DNA of 64,000 nt from Thermoclostridium stercorarium subsp. stercorarium DSM 8532 (lineage in GTDB: Bacteria > Bacillota > Clostridia > DSM-8532). The stretch covers positions 682,001 to 746,000 of the forward strand of contig NC_020134.1 in the NCBI RefSeq assembly GCF_000331995.1, given 5' to 3'. A program made the translations under genes and the position numbers. The first letter of the stretch is position 1. Each line of letters opens with the position of its first letter. Shown here piece after piece: positions 1 through 9,351 of the stretch. The notes below the pieces were generated by a model that did no database searches, was not told where the DNA came from, and saw only the letters and a list, made by a program, of their open reading frames with translations.

Positions 1-883
1 CGGAATAGATTTCAATCCCACGTTTTTTGCACATCCTCTCGCCGATTCAGGTTATACTCTTTCAAATCCCGATGAAAAAATACGTAAATTCTGGATAGAA
101 CATGCCAAACGTTCAAGAGAAATTGCCGCGGCAATAGGTAAGGCGTTAAATTCACCTTGCGTGAACAATATATGGATTCCTGACGGTTCAAAGGATTTGC
201 CTGCCGACAGGATAACAAAACGGCAAATATTGAAAGAAGCTCTTGATGAAATACTGGATAAGAAATACGACAGAAACTTTCTTGTCGATTCAGTGGAATC
301 AAAGCTTTTCGGCATCGGTTCCGAAAGCTATGTTGTAGGTTCCCACGAATTCTATATGGGATATGTGATGAGCCGTGACGATGTAATTCTTTGCCTTGAT
401 GCCGGACATTTCCATCCCACCGAAACAATAGCCGACAAAATTTCTTCAATTCTGGCCTTCAAGGATGAACTGCTGCTGCATGTGAGCCGCGGGGTACGCT
501 GGGACAGCGACCATGTGGTTATATTCAATGACGATACTTTGGCGATAGCGCAGGAGATTAAGAGATGCGACGCATACCGGAAGGTTCACATTGCCCTCGA
601 TTTCTTTGATGCGTCAATAAACAGAATCACCGCATGGGTAACCGGAACAAGGGCAACACTGAAAGCTATTATGTATTCATTGCTTGAGCCCACACACCTG
701 CTGGTTGAAGCGGAAAAAGACGGTAATCTCGGAAACAGGCTTGCGCTGATGGAAGAATTTAAGGCGCTGCCTTTTGGTGCGGTATGGAACAAATACTGTG
801 CTGAAAACAATGTACCTGTTGGATCGGCATGGCTGGAAGAAGTGAGGAAATACGAGGAAGAAGTGCTGTCCTTAAGAAAGTGA
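1..883 (+). CDS. rhaA: L-rhamnose isomerase, C-terminal 293 residues (5' end outside window)
   Basis: Isomerises L-rhamnose to L-rhamnulose, the first step of cytoplasmic rhamnose catabolism. The frame is open from base 2, so the gene starts upstream of the window; about 293 of the usual ~420 residues are present. Motifs that align directly with E. coli RhaA are seen in order: [50 protein letters not shown] and [14 protein letters not shown]. These carry the Glu, Asp and His metal and substrate ligands of the TIM-barrel active site. It lies 11 bp before a class II aldolase, which fits a rhamnose operon. Identity is near certain. Confidence 0.96.
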   Translation, partial: GIDFNPTFFAHPLADSGYTLSNPDEKIRKFWIEHAKRSREIAAAIGKALNSPCVNNIWIPDGSKDLPADRITKRQILKEALDEILDKKYDRNFLVDSVESKLFGIGSESYVVGSHEFYMGYVMSRDDVILCLDAGHFHPTETIADKISSILAFKDELLLHVSRGVRWDSDHVVIFNDDTLAIAQEIKRCDAYRKVHIALDFFDASINRITAWVTGTRATLKAIMYSLLEPTHLLVEAEKDGNLGNRLALMEEFKALPFGAVWNKYCAENNVPVGSAWLEEVRKYEEEVLSLRK

Positions 884-894
884 GGATAATGTAA

Positions 895-1941
895 ATGTAT
901 AGCGAAGGGTTAAAAGACCTGGTGAGAATTTCACAGGCTGCAGGGAAGAGCCCCGATCTTGTGCAGGGCGGCGGCGGAAACACGTCGGTTAAACTTGATG
1001 ATGCGCTCATGGCGGTCAAGGCTTCGGGATACAAACTTAAGGAAATAACCACAACCGATGGTTTTGTTGTGGTAAATTATAAAAATATAAAGGAATATCA
1101 TGAAAATGTTGATTTATCGAAAAATACAGACTACGAAAAGGAAAGCGGAGAGTTTGTCCGGGCAAATGTGGTGCCGGTGGAGGGGTTAAAACCTCTGAGA
1201 CCCTCGGTTGAAGCTGGTTTTCATTCGGTTCTTTTAAAGTACGTTATTCATACCCATCCGGTGTATTCGAATATAATTTGCTGCTGCGAAAGCGGTCAGG
1301 AGCTTGCGGAAAAAATATTCGCGCACAGAAAGTACGGATTTGTCTGGATCCCATACATTAATCCCGGCTTTATGCTTACGCTTGCTATAATGAAAGAGGT
1401 TAAAAAGCATATATCAGATAAAGGATTTTTCCCGCAGGTTATTTTTATGGAAAACCACGGTCTGGTTGTGACCGCCGACACCGCTGATGAGTGCATCGGG
1501 TTGCATGAAGACGTGCTTGACACCATACGGGATTACTTCAATATTACCGAACCTTTTCCGGAAGTAGCGATAGAACCCCTTCCTGACGGAACTTTCAGAA
1601 GCAGGACCGGATACCTGCAGGAATATTTTAAGGGAAGAAACGTAAGCGCATCGTTCTTTGACGAAACCATACTTTATCCCGATCAGATGGTTTACCTTGG
1701 AGGGAATATTTCGGTTAACGGTACCGAAAATAAAATGAATATTAACACCGAAACCGGCGAAATCATATACAGAACCGGCGAAAAAGAAGCGCTTACAATG
1801 GAAGAAACCCTTATGGGTTTCATATACGTTGTCGAGAACATACGCAAAAACAATCTTAAAATTAAAACAATGGGGGAAAGGGAAGCCGATTTTATCAGGA
1901 ACTGGGAAAGCGAAAAATACAGAAAAAGTCTTCTGAAATAG
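895..1941 (+). CDS. Class II aldolase/adducin-family protein, probable rhamnulose-1-phosphate aldolase
   Basis: A 348-residue class II (zinc) aldolase. The family signature is visible: the phosphate-binding stretch GGGGNTSVK near residue 26, the zinc-binding HTHP near residue 120, and the NHGLVV segment near residue 190. It is longer than E. coli RhaD (~275 residues) and looks like the aldolase half of the RhaE/YuxG aldolase-dehydrogenase fusions without the dehydrogenase. Position directly after rhaA, 11 bp apart, suggests cleavage of L-rhamnulose-1-phosphate to dihydroxyacetone phosphate and lactaldehyde. The substrate is inferred from context only, so no symbol is given. A strong terminator follows. 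Confidence 0.8.
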   Translation: MYSEGLKDLVRISQAAGKSPDLVQGGGGNTSVKLDDALMAVKASGYKLKEITTTDGFVVVNYKNIKEYHENVDLSKNTDYEKESGEFVRANVVPVEGLKPLRPSVEAGFHSVLLKYVIHTHPVYSNIICCCESGQELAEKIFAHRKYGFVWIPYINPGFMLTLAIMKEVKKHISDKGFFPQVIFMENHGLVVTADTADECIGLHEDVLDTIRDYFNITEPFPEVAIEPLPDGTFRSRTGYLQEYFKGRNVSASFFDETILYPDQMVYLGGNISVNGTENKMNINTETGEIIYRTGEKEALTMEETLMGFIYVVENIRKNNLKIKTMGEREADFIRNWESEKYRKSLLK

Positions 1942-1950
1942 TTTTTTTGC

Positions 1951-1982
1951 AAGCGGGGCGAAAACCCCGCTTTTGTTTTTTC
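1951..1982 (+). terminator. Rho-independent terminator of the rhamnose genes
   Basis: Perfect 8-bp stem AAGCGGGG/CCCCGCTT with a 6-nt loop followed by TTGTTTTTT, 9 bp after the aldolase stop codon. Confidence 0.9.
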
Positions 1983-2021
1983 ATGAAAAAATTATTAGTA
2001 AGATATCAAATTATGCATGAC

Positions 2022-2050
2022 TTGACATGAAATATACAGAGGATTAAATT
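2022..2050 (+). promoter_or_regulatory. Possible sigma-A promoter for the isochorismatase-family gene
   Basis: A consensus TTGACA at 2022-2027 is followed 16-17 bp later by TTAAAT/TAAATT, about 70 bp upstream of the start at 2119. The -10 element is only fair. Confidence 0.45.
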
Positions 2051-2118
2051 TATTATGTGAGGGTAAATAAAGGAAGTAGGTTATCTGTTTCGGATTTGAG
2101 GAAAAGAGGTGTAACAGA

Positions 2119-2790
2119 ATGAAAATATTAAACAGAGAGGATTTTATAAGAAAAAGCACGGATGTTCTTGAAAAAATAGTTGACATGCTGGAAAAGCTTC
2201 CGTCGGTTAAGTTTTCCGACTTGAACGCCGAACAGACCGCTTTAGTGATTGTTGACATGATAAACGGCTTTGTAAGGGAAGGCGCGCTTAAAAGCCCGAG
2301 AGCAGAAGCTCTGATTCCCGAAATTTCCCGACTGTCAAAAGCCTGCGATGAGCTTAAAATCACAAAGCTCGCTTTTGCCGACAGCCATACCGGAGAATCT
2401 CCGGAATTTGACTCCTATCCCGAGCACTGCATCCGCGGTACGTCAGAAAGCGAGGTTGTGGATGAGCTGAAGGAAGTAGGCGGGTATATATTGATTCCGA
2501 AGAACTCAACGAACGGATTTCATGAAGAGGAATTTCAGAAATGGCTTAAAAGGAATGAAAAAATTAATACATTCATAGTAACCGGTGTTTGCACCGATAT
2601 CTGCGTTCAGCAATTCGCAATAACTTTAAAAACATGGTTCAATATGATGAACAAAAAATCAAGGATAATAGTTCCGATCAATACCGTCGATACCTATGAT
2701 TTGGGTGTGCACAATGCTGAACTGACACACGTTATGGCGTTATACAACATGAGCACTAACGGGATTGAGCTGGTTTCCGAAATAAAATAA
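2119..2790 (+). CDS. Isochorismatase-family cysteine hydrolase, nicotinamidase-like
   Basis: A 223-residue cysteine hydrolase. The family triad is visible: Asp in ALVIVDMINGF (about residue 53), Lys in LIPKNSTNGF (about residue 132), and nucleophile Cys in VTGVCTDICVQQFA (about residue 160). An N-terminal extension of about 45 residues precedes the core domain. The GVCTD-C-V pattern and the SYPEHC region resemble clostridial nicotinamidase-like proteins, which would convert nicotinamide to nicotinate for NAD salvage. Other isochorismatase-fold hydrolases cannot be excluded. The start follows an AGAGGTG ribosome site. It has its own probable promoter and no clear functional link to neighbours. 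Confidence 0.75.
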   Translation: MKILNREDFIRKSTDVLEKIVDMLEKLPSVKFSDLNAEQTALVIVDMINGFVREGALKSPRAEALIPEISRLSKACDELKITKLAFADSHTGESPEFDSYPEHCIRGTSESEVVDELKEVGGYILIPKNSTNGFHEEEFQKWLKRNEKINTFIVTGVCTDICVQQFAITLKTWFNMMNKKSRIIVPINTVDTYDLGVHNAELTHVMALYNMSTNGIELVSEIK

Positions 2791-2835
2791 CACGAGGGTG
2801 AGGCTGTTTTCGGCCTTCAGGCGGGGTGCTTTTCA

Positions 2836-3978
2836 ATGTATAAAGCATTGATTGTCGATGATGAGCCGTCGGTTATTGAAGGGTTAAGGATAATGATACC
2901 CTGGGAAACCGTGGGTTTTGAAATATGCGCTGATGCCCGGAATGCTCAGGATGCTCTGTTAAAAGCCGAGGAATACCGGCCGCATTTGGTTATAACCGAT
3001 ATCCGAATGCCGTTTAAAAGCGGGCTGGAACTAATCAGTGAAATAAAAAAAATGGATTTGGCTGATGAGTTTGTAATTTTAAGCGGTTATTCCGAGTTTG
3101 CCTACGCCCAGGAGGCCATGCGCCAGGGTGTAAGCCATTACCTTTTGAAACCTCTTGACCGGGATGAGGTGGTTGCTGTTCTGCAGGAGATAAAAGGCAA
3201 ACTTGATGCGGTGTTTCTGGCTGAATACGGGTTTGCCCAGGAAGAAATTGAAAATTTCAGAAAGAGCCGGATTCTTTACAAGGAAAACGGAGATAATTCC
3301 AGCGGCGGACAAAAAGGCACATGGAAATTCACATGGGAAGGTTTTGACGAAGAACTGACCAGTGCGCTTCAGCTTATGAATTATCAGAGCGCAAGAAAAG
3401 TGGTAGACAAGCTTTTCAATTATATAAAATCGAGGGATATAAGCCTGCCTGAAGCAAGGGTTATTGTAAGCAGCTGTATTTATCACATACTGCGCATGGC
3501 TTATGAGAAAAACATAAAAATAGATTTTGTATTGCCTGAAGAAATCAACGGGGAATTAAGCCTTTCAGAACTGAAAAATTTGATACTCGGGCTGATTTCG
3601 GAAACAATAAACCTAATGCTTGAAAACAGAAAAACAAATTCAAAAAGTTATCTCTACAGGGTGAAAGCGTACATAGATCAAAATTACAGCCAGGATTTGA
3701 AGGTCTCGTCCCTTGCAAAAATGGAGTTCATAGAGGCAGGTTATCTGGGGGAAACCTTTGCCAAACAGTTTGGATGCAGCATAAATGAATACATAAACAA
3801 GGTCAGGATTAACAAGGCAATGGAGCTTATCCGTACCACAGATATGAAGTTGAATGATATTGCCTATGCCGTGGGGTATAAAAGTTATAATAATTTTTTC
3901 TCCAATTTCAAAAAAATCGCCAATATAAAACCCACTCAGTTTTACGAAAGGTATTCGCATAGCCTGAAAAAGGAATAA
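2836..3978 (+). CDS. AraC-type response regulator (YesN-like)
   Basis: 380 residues: an N-terminal receiver domain (residues 1-120; acidic pocket in VDDEPS, phospho-acceptor Asp in VITDIRMP, conserved Lys in YLLKPLD) and a C-terminal AraC double helix-turn-helix (about 275-375, ending with IAYAVGYKSYNNFFSNFKK). The middle ~150 residues form a poorly conserved linker. Family members are phosphorylated by YesM-like kinases and activate carbohydrate uptake and degradation genes. It runs convergently into a YesM-like kinase gene, ending only 5 bp from it, although that kinase already has its own regulator upstream. The regulator here may therefore share that kinase or answer another. Confidence 0.9.
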   Translation: MYKALIVDDEPSVIEGLRIMIPWETVGFEICADARNAQDALLKAEEYRPHLVITDIRMPFKSGLELISEIKKMDLADEFVILSGYSEFAYAQEAMRQGVSHYLLKPLDRDEVVAVLQEIKGKLDAVFLAEYGFAQEEIENFRKSRILYKENGDNSSGGQKGTWKFTWEGFDEELTSALQLMNYQSARKVVDKLFNYIKSRDISLPEARVIVSSCIYHILRMAYEKNIKIDFVLPEEINGELSLSELKNLILGLISETINLMLENRKTNSKSYLYRVKAYIDQNYSQDLKVSSLAKMEFIEAGYLGETFAKQFGCSINEYINKVRINKAMELIRTTDMKLNDIAYAVGYKSYNNFFSNFKKIANIKPTQFYERYSHSLKKE

Positions 3979-3983
3979 TTTCG

Positions 3984-5768
3984 TCATTCACCTTCAATAC
4001 GCATGATAATTTCAGTCCCATGACCAGGTGAACTGTTAATTGAGAAATGGAACCTTTTGTCATAACTCATCAGCATACGCCTGTATACATTCTGAATGCC
4101 CACCCCGCTTCCGGTCTCGCTGTCAGATCCGATTTCAGAATTGGGGTTCTTAAGTTTTTCAAGAATTTCCTCCACCTGTTTTTTATCCATTCCGGCCCCG
4201 TTGTCCTTTACCGATATCACAAGGGCGCCTGAGTCAATTTTCGCGGTAAGAACGAGTTTGCGCCTTTCGTCTATGGATGCCTGAAGACCGTGCTTGCACG
4301 CGTTTTCAACAATGGGCTGGATGCTCATTTTAGGGATCAGAAAACCCGAGTTAATCACTTCAGGGCTTATATTTATTTCATATTCAAATTTTCCGCCGAA
4401 TCTGAATTTTTCAATAGCCAGATACTTTTCTATGAAATCAAATTCCTCTGAAACAGTGATAAAGTCGTTTCCGGGCGTAAGAAGCCTTTTTAGCAGCTTG
4501 GACAGACTGGATATGACACTGGACAGCTCGGTGTAGTTGTTTTTAACGCAGAATACCAGTATGGCGTTAAGCGTATTGAAAAGGAAATGCGGGTCAACCT
4601 GTGCCTGAAGATATTTGTATTTGGCCCTTATATTTTCAATCTCCATGCTTTTTTTCTGCATTTCCAGCTTGTAGACAACGTTTATCAGTTCGTTTATGTT
4701 GGTAATCATTTTGTTGAAAGCTATTATAAGCCATCCTATTTCATCCTTTCCCGGGTTTTTCAGTTCAAGCGGCTCGAAATAGTTTTCGCCGACTTTTTTT
4801 ATATGGCTTGACAGTGCGAGAAGCCTGTAACGCATTGAATTTAATACAGACCAGATTATAAATACCGACAGGCCGGCCATTGAAAGAGTTATCAGTAATA
4901 TGTATACAAGAACCACCAGTTGCCTTCTGTTTATCTGATTTCTGTCAAAAATGCCATATATCTTCCAGTCGCTGAAATACGGAGAGGTACCTATGGACTT
5001 ATAAAGTATGAAATATTTGTCATCGGAAGGAGTGTGCAGAAACTGGGGATCGGTGCTTGTATTGGTGAGCTGTGTGCCCCAGAAAATCCTGTTGTCGCCG
5101 TATGTCAGATATGTGTCAATACTTTCGCCTTCAGAATTCAGTTCGGATATTATACGATCCAGTTTTAGTTCAATAAGAAGATAATTTACGGCGTTGTTCA
5201 GAAAGTCCGGAGATCTGACTTTTCGTATTATTGTTATTCTGTTTTGCGGAGGGGTAACCGATATGGCGGTGGAGTGAGGGTAAATGGTAAAATCCGAGGT
5301 ATCGGAAGAAGCCAAAATATACCATTCTTTCTGCTTTGTTAAATCATCCAGAACACGAAAATGATCGACATTGATAAAATTCGTATCATCAATATACAGT
5401 GTTATCGATGCGATGTCAGGGTTGCTTACCAGGTACATGTTGAACCGGTTTCTGAGAAAGAACCAGTAAATTTCGTAATGCTCCACCGGAGTTGAAAATT
5501 CTCTGGAAAGGTCCTGACGAAGAGTTACATCTGCATTAATCTGGTTTGCCACGTTTATTGCGGTTTGGGTTAAGAGGTTGAAATTACCAGCAGTTTTTTC
5601 AAAGGACTGGTCAAGATAATGAACGGTATTTTGCCTTATCTCTCTGGATGTAAACGATATCCACACTACCGCACCGATTACGATGGGAACAAGAATACCG
5701 ATTGTGTAGACCATTATAAATTTACGCCTGATACTGACATTGTCAAGTAAACGCAGTAACATGCTCAT
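3984..5768 (-). CDS. Sensor histidine kinase, YesM-like
   Basis: 594-residue membrane kinase. Visible: first membrane helix at about 18-38, an extracellular sensing domain of about 240 residues, a second helix at about 285-308, a HAMP linker, then a His_kinase domain with phospho-acceptor His in QVDPHFLFNTLNAI (about residue 395), and an ATPase domain with PIVENACKHG (N box) and DNGAGM (G1). This is the typical architecture of kinases sensing extracellular oligosaccharides. It is the second gene of a two-gene unit, 18 bp after the regulator at 5787-7367, and is divergent from the binding protein and permease genes it probably controls. Confidence 0.92.
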   Translation of the reverse strand: MSMLLRLLDNVSIRRKFIMVYTIGILVPIVIGAVVWISFTSREIRQNTVHYLDQSFEKTAGNFNLLTQTAINVANQINADVTLRQDLSREFSTPVEHYEIYWFFLRNRFNMYLVSNPDIASITLYIDDTNFINVDHFRVLDDLTKQKEWYILASSDTSDFTIYPHSTAISVTPPQNRITIIRKVRSPDFLNNAVNYLLIELKLDRIISELNSEGESIDTYLTYGDNRIFWGTQLTNTSTDPQFLHTPSDDKYFILYKSIGTSPYFSDWKIYGIFDRNQINRRQLVVLVYILLITLSMAGLSVFIIWSVLNSMRYRLLALSSHIKKVGENYFEPLELKNPGKDEIGWLIIAFNKMITNINELINVVYKLEMQKKSMEIENIRAKYKYLQAQVDPHFLFNTLNAILVFCVKNNYTELSSVISSLSKLLKRLLTPGNDFITVSEEFDFIEKYLAIEKFRFGGKFEYEINISPEVINSGFLIPKMSIQPIVENACKHGLQASIDERRKLVLTAKIDSGALVISVKDNGAGMDKKQVEEILEKLKNPNSEIGSDSETGSGVGIQNVYRRMLMSYDKRFHFSINSSPGHGTEIIMRIEGE

Positions 5769-5786
5769 TTACAACTCCTTCTTGCT

Positions 5787-7367
5787 TTATGAATATTTCT
5801 TTTTATAATCCGACGGAAGAACGCCGGTCAGTTCCTTGAATTTTCTTATAAAATATCCGTAATCCGAATAGCCCACTTCTTCGCAGACTGCTGTTATTTT
5901 CATGTCAGTGCCTGCAAAAAGCGTCTTGGCGTGCTCTATACGCAGAAAATTTATGTAATCATTAAACTTACGCCCTGTTTTCTTTTTTATAATTCTGCTC
6001 ACAATCATCGGTGAAATCGAAAATTTTTCCGATATGCTCTGTATGCTGATATTTTTCGTGCAACAGTTAGCCTTAATGAAGTCAATTATCTCGTTTTCCA
6101 ACAATACAAGGGATTTGCCGGCGTTGCGGTTTATCTGTTCGAAAACGTAAGTGCAAAGGGATAAGGCCAGTTCCTTACACTTACCGTTCCCGTTTCCGAT
6201 AGCATCTATGAAATCCAGAAGGATGCTGCCTGCTTCAACGCCACATGCAGACGCCGTTTTCCCTATCATACCCGCAAGCCGGTACAGGCATATCGTATTG
6301 CTCAGTGTTGAATCGGCATTTTTGCCCAGTTCATCGAAAAAATTTTCAACTGCGCCAACTACTTGTTGATAGTCGTTCCCTTTTACCGCGTTTATAACTT
6401 TATCGAAAAGCCGTTCCGGAATTACCGACTCCATTTTCGCTATTCGTTCGCTGAAAACCGGCTTTTTGTGAAGTTCCTCATAACACAGCACGTTGTTTTC
6501 TGGTTGGAGAAGATAATAGGTATAAAGTTGTTCAATCTGCCTGCTGCATATGTCGATACTTTCAGGCATTTCATCGTAAGATACACCGCTTATCAGCGCG
6601 CTGAAGCTGTGGAGTCCGAAAACCCACGGATTTGGATGACTGAAAATTTCCTTAATCCTGCCTGCCAGTTCGGTATAATCGGGGAAGAAGTCCATGCCGT
6701 CATGCATTACAAGAATGTAATTTCCGTTACCGTTATAGAAAATACAGTTCTCATTTTTCACGCCTGCAATATTAAGAAAAAAATCATAAATTTTGCTGTC
6801 TGGAGCAGGATGTATGTTCGGTATGGTTATAAAACGTATCATTCGTACTTTTGCGCGCTGTGGAATATCAAATATAAAATGGGCTTTTCGTTTCAGTTTT
6901 TCGCCGCGCTTCCCGCTTGTGATCTCATTGTAAAGCTGGTTGGCGGTATACCGGATGAATTCAAGGTTTTCCTCGTTAATTCTTCTTTCGTTTTCGATAA
7001 TTTCGGCCACTCTGGAGAGCTCAGATGACAATTCTTCGGAATCCAAAGGTTTGGTCAGGTAACCGACAGCGCCAAGCTGCATGGCTTTTCTGGCATAGGA
7101 AAATTCGCTGTAACCGCTCAGCATTAGAAATTTCGGAACGGGTGACACAGTTTTGCGTATTTTCTCCAGCAGTTCCAGACCGTTTAAACCCGGCATGCGT
7201 ATATCGCATATTACGAGGTCGGGATGTTTTTCACAGATGATCGGAAAAGCGGACAAACCATCCGACGCTTCCCCTACTATTTCATAGCCTTCTTTTTGCC
7301 AGTCGACGAAAATCTTCAGTCCTTCAAGCACGGATGGTTCATCGTCCACAATGACTGCTTTGAGCAT
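5787..7367 (-). CDS. AraC-type response regulator (YesN-like), partner of the adjacent kinase
   Basis: 526 residues: receiver domain at the N terminus (VDDEPSVLEG; phospho-acceptor in VICDIRMPG; Lys in YLTKPLD), a long central region of about 280 residues and an AraC-type DNA-binding domain (about 425-525, with ISEKFSISPMIVSRIIKK and VCEEVGYSDYGYFIRKFKE). Its gene sits 18 bp upstream of the YesM-like kinase and is transcribed away from the binding protein gene at 7554, the usual layout of a two-component system driving an oligosaccharide importer. Likely target: the divergent SBP-permease-xylanase cluster (inference). Confidence 0.92.
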   Translation of the reverse strand: MLKAVIVDDEPSVLEGLKIFVDWQKEGYEIVGEASDGLSAFPIICEKHPDLVICDIRMPGLNGLELLEKIRKTVSPVPKFLMLSGYSEFSYARKAMQLGAVGYLTKPLDSEELSSELSRVAEIIENERRINEENLEFIRYTANQLYNEITSGKRGEKLKRKAHFIFDIPQRAKVRMIRFITIPNIHPAPDSKIYDFFLNIAGVKNENCIFYNGNGNYILVMHDGMDFFPDYTELAGRIKEIFSHPNPWVFGLHSFSALISGVSYDEMPESIDICSRQIEQLYTYYLLQPENNVLCYEELHKKPVFSERIAKMESVIPERLFDKVINAVKGNDYQQVVGAVENFFDELGKNADSTLSNTICLYRLAGMIGKTASACGVEAGSILLDFIDAIGNGNGKCKELALSLCTYVFEQINRNAGKSLVLLENEIIDFIKANCCTKNISIQSISEKFSISPMIVSRIIKKKTGRKFNDYINFLRIEHAKTLFAGTDMKITAVCEEVGYSDYGYFIRKFKELTGVLPSDYKKKYS

Positions 7368-7553
7368 TCAGCTCAGCCCCTTGAAAAAATGTCTTATAAT
7401 GATCCCGAATTTAATAATTTACATTACCCCGGAAAGTAAAATATATTAAATATGCAATTGTGATTATACACCAAATGCCAATGCCGCGTCAATTTTGGCT
7501 ATTATTGTTACCCAAAGGGTTAATCAAAATATAATTAAAAGGGGAGGTTACTT
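7368..7553. promoter_or_regulatory. Divergent regulatory region between regulator/kinase and importer genes
   Basis: A 186-bp AT-rich gap serving genes on both sides. On the + strand TATAAT occurs at about 7532-7537, just before the GGGGAGG ribosome site of the binding protein; a TTGTTA lies 19 bp before it. Candidate activator sites cannot be resolved by eye. Confidence 0.5.
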
Positions 7554-9281
7554 ATGAAAAGGTTTGTTTCACTGCTTTTGGTGACACTGCTTGTGTTAAG
7601 TCTTACGGCATGTAATACAGCCTCAAAACAGGACACGGCTGCCACAACTCCAAATAATCAGACTGCAACGGAAAATGGGGGAACAGAACAGAAAAGCGGT
7701 TTACCGGTACTTTCGCCCGACAATCCTGTAACAATCAGTGTGTGGACAATGACAAACTACTCAGCTCCTTCTGCCGACAACAAATTGTCTAAGCTGCTGA
7801 AAGAGCGCCTTGGCGTTACAATCAACTATGAAATTATTCCCCCGGAAAATGCCGATCAGAAAATAGGCGTACTGCTTGCAGGTGGCGAATATGCCGACCT
7901 GATGGGTACTACCGACCTGAATATCCGTTTAATCAAAGGAGGAGCGCTTATTCCTCTTGACGACTATCTGACGGAGGACAAGGCAAACCTTCTTTATGAA
8001 CATGTTAAGCCGTATTGGAACAGGCTTGCCACAGACGCCGGCGACGGAGAAAGGCATATTTATGTTTTGCCGAACTACAACCGTTACTATGGCGAAATTG
8101 TCGGAGGTACACATTACGGTGCTTCAGGATTCTGGATTCAGAAACATGTGCTTGAGGAACTGGGATATCCAAGTCTTGAAAATATGACGCTTGAAAGATA
8201 TTTCCAGATGATTGAGGAATATATGAAGAAATATCCGACAATTGACGGAATGCCAACGATTGGTTTTGAGTTGCTATGCGCACCCGGAAGAGAATGGGTT
8301 CTTACCAATCCGCCTCAGTATCTTGCAGGGCATCCTAACAACGGTGGCGTTGTAGTGGACGAGAATAACGTTGCTACAATATTTGCCGACAAGGAAATAG
8401 CGAAGAGATATTATAAATTCCTGAACCAGATGAATGCCAAAGGGCTTATAGACAAAGAATCCTTCACCCAGACAAATGACCAGTACCTTGCGAAACTTGC
8501 TACAGGCCGTGTACTCGGTATGTATGACCAGCGCTGGGCTTTCGGTCAGGCTTATGATTCCCTTGTTGCGGAAGGTAAATATGAACGCACATGGGTACCT
8601 ACAATGCCGGTTTATGAAGGTTGTACGCCTTATTACGCGGACAGAGAGGTCATGAATATTAACCAGGGATATGGCATTTCGGTTTCCTGCAAAAATCCCG
8701 ACATTGTAGTTTCATTCCTTAATACAATGATGAGCGAAGAATGGCAGAAGCTATTTAACTGGGGAATTGAAGGCGAAGATTACTATGTGGATGAAAACGG
8801 AAGGTTCTACAGAACTCCCGAACAGAGAGAACAGCAGAATGATCTTGTATGGAGAAACAAGAACAAACTGGAAGCTCTGTATGATAATATGCCGAAGATT
8901 CAGGGAACATATTCCGACGGCAATGCCGACAGCCCGGGGAACCAGCCTGAAGAATTCTTTGATTCATTAAGTGATTATGATAAGAACTTCCTGACTTCAT
9001 ACGGCAAAAAGACATGGAGGGAATTCCTTAACCAGCCTCCGGAAAACCCTATATATTATCCCTGCTGGAATATTACTCTGCCGGAAGATGCTCAGGTTGT
9101 GAGCCAGCAACTGACCGACTTGGCTTTACAGTATCTGCCGAAAATTATTATGGCCGATCCGAGCGAATTTGAAACCCTTTGGGCGCAGTATGTATCCGAG
9201 ATTAATAAAGTGGACGTAAAAGTATACGAGGATGCCATTAATGCCGGAATTCAGGAAAGAATAAAGAACTGGGGCAACTGA
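7554..9281 (+). CDS. Extracellular solute-binding lipoprotein of an LplA type oligosaccharide ABC importer
   Basis: 575-residue lipoprotein: a Lys-Arg start, hydrophobic helix and lipobox LTAC with the lipidated Cys at residue 20, then a Thr/Gln/Asn-rich linker and a family 1 extracellular binding fold (PVTISVWTMTNYS at about residue 60). The size and the neighbouring LplB- and YtcP-like permeases place it in the large-SBP CUT1 group, which has no ATPase gene in the operon and normally borrows an MsmK-like ATPase. Because a xylanase gene lies downstream, xylo-oligosaccharides are the most likely ligand (inference). Strong ribosome site GGGGAGG. Confidence 0.92.
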   Translation: MKRFVSLLLVTLLVLSLTACNTASKQDTAATTPNNQTATENGGTEQKSGLPVLSPDNPVTISVWTMTNYSAPSADNKLSKLLKERLGVTINYEIIPPENADQKIGVLLAGGEYADLMGTTDLNIRLIKGGALIPLDDYLTEDKANLLYEHVKPYWNRLATDAGDGERHIYVLPNYNRYYGEIVGGTHYGASGFWIQKHVLEELGYPSLENMTLERYFQMIEEYMKKYPTIDGMPTIGFELLCAPGREWVLTNPPQYLAGHPNNGGVVVDENNVATIFADKEIAKRYYKFLNQMNAKGLIDKESFTQTNDQYLAKLATGRVLGMYDQRWAFGQAYDSLVAEGKYERTWVPTMPVYEGCTPYYADREVMNINQGYGISVSCKNPDIVVSFLNTMMSEEWQKLFNWGIEGEDYYVDENGRFYRTPEQREQQNDLVWRNKNKLEALYDNMPKIQGTYSDGNADSPGNQPEEFFDSLSDYDKNFLTSYGKKTWREFLNQPPENPIYYPCWNITLPEDAQVVSQQLTDLALQYLPKIIMADPSEFETLWAQYVSEINKVDVKVYEDAINAGIQERIKNWGN

Positions 9282-9302
9282 TAGCCGGTAGTTTCAATAA
9301 AT

Positions 9303-9331
9303 AAAGGGGATGTTTTTCCATCCCCTTTTTT
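9303..9331 (+). terminator. Intercistronic terminator-like hairpin after the binding protein gene
   Basis: Perfect 10-bp stem AAAGGGGATG/CATCCCCTTT with a 6-nt loop and a run of T. It lies between the binding protein and the first permease, so it probably limits read-through and keeps binding protein in excess over permease. Confidence 0.88.
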
Positions 9332-9351
9332 AAAAGTAACGGAGGTATATT

